From Puniceicoccales bacterium (GTDB lineage Bacteria; Verrucomicrobiota; Verrucomicrobiia; Opitutales; LL51): a DNA stretch of 5,042 nucleotides. A program made the position numbers and the translations under genes. Under the pieces are notes generated by a model. That model worked only from the letters and a program-made list of their open reading frames with translations, was not told where the DNA came from and made no database searches. The stretch is from assembly GCA_031278845.1 (NCBI GenBank), contig JAITJQ010000089.1:1-5042 (forward strand), given 5' to 3'. Within the stretch, counting starts at the first letter, position 1, and every line of letters starts with the position of its first letter. Below, piece after piece: positions 4,909 to 5,042 of the stretch.

Positions 4909-5042
4909 AGACCTGGAATTGCAGGTGCAACAACGGAAGCAGCAATACAGGGCATTCCAGGAGCTACTGGCGAAAGCAACGAGTTTGATAATGCTGTTAG
5001 ATTAGCTAAGGAAGAGTTAGAAGCGGCCCAAAGGGAAGTTGA
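4909..5042 (+). CDS. Partial open frame, Pro-Gly turns then helical (no start; runs off window)
   Basis: After the pilin homology ends, the frame of codons starting at 4909 stays open to the window edge. It begins R-P-G-I-A-G-A-T-T-E, passes through the related I-P-G-A-T-G-E, and ends in a charged, amphipathic run (E-F-D-N-A-V-R-L-A-K-E-E-L-E-A-A-Q-R-E-V) with coiled-coil spacing. No ATG, GTG or TTG lies in this frame between TGA 4900-4902 and the edge, so these codons look like the interior of a longer gene joined here by recombination or by assembly error. I do not recognise the family. The frame offset by one is also open for a while, so coding is a probable reading, not a certain one. Confidence 0.35.

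Overview
The window reads as bacterial chromosomal DNA with every recognisable gene on the + strand. Two are housekeeping genes: mnmG (tRNA wobble-uridine modification) and gap (glycolytic glyceraldehyde-3-phosphate dehydrogenase). The third is a pseudopilin-type gene whose C-terminal part carries a Gly-Gly-Tyr...Asp-Gly-His motif. That combination (short FTLLE N-terminus, long globular part, DGH motif) is what I associate with the very large pseudopilin families of the Verrucomicrobiota/Lentisphaerota (PVC) group. The phylum assignment is an inference of moderate to low confidence.

Layout. Bases 1-266 hold no gene. They contain a dense array of GC-rich hairpins and short modular repeats, out of character with the moderate-GC genes. 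mnmG runs 267-2129. Bases 2130-2403 are non-coding but rich in mutually exclusive complementary segments, possibly a structured leader or small RNA. gap runs 2404-3429 and is followed by a probable intrinsic terminator at 3461-3497. Bases 3430-3843 are non-coding and become very AT-rich; they end in a promoter whose predicted start point falls on the ATG of the prepilin gene (3844-4656).

The most interesting part is 3600-5042. The roughly 240 bases upstream of the prepilin gene recur, diverged, directly after its stop codon. The copy includes a conserved GGAAACCGATGG element, the AT-rich tract, the promoter and the first codons of a second prepilin gene. This looks like a tandem array of pilin cassettes (spacer + promoter + gene). 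The second gene is broken: its ATG is out of frame with its own FTLVEI motif, and pilin homology stops at about 4908. There it runs into unrelated sequence with an open frame rich in Pro-Gly turns and then coiled-coil-like, which continues off the window.

How the genes relate: mnmG and gap are ordinary single-copy housekeeping genes and show no functional link to the pilin cassettes. The pilin protein would need a prepilin peptidase and a type II secretion or type IV pilus assembly machine encoded elsewhere. Neither the pilin gene nor gap has a convincing Shine-Dalgarno sequence, and leaderless or SD-independent initiation is plausible for both.
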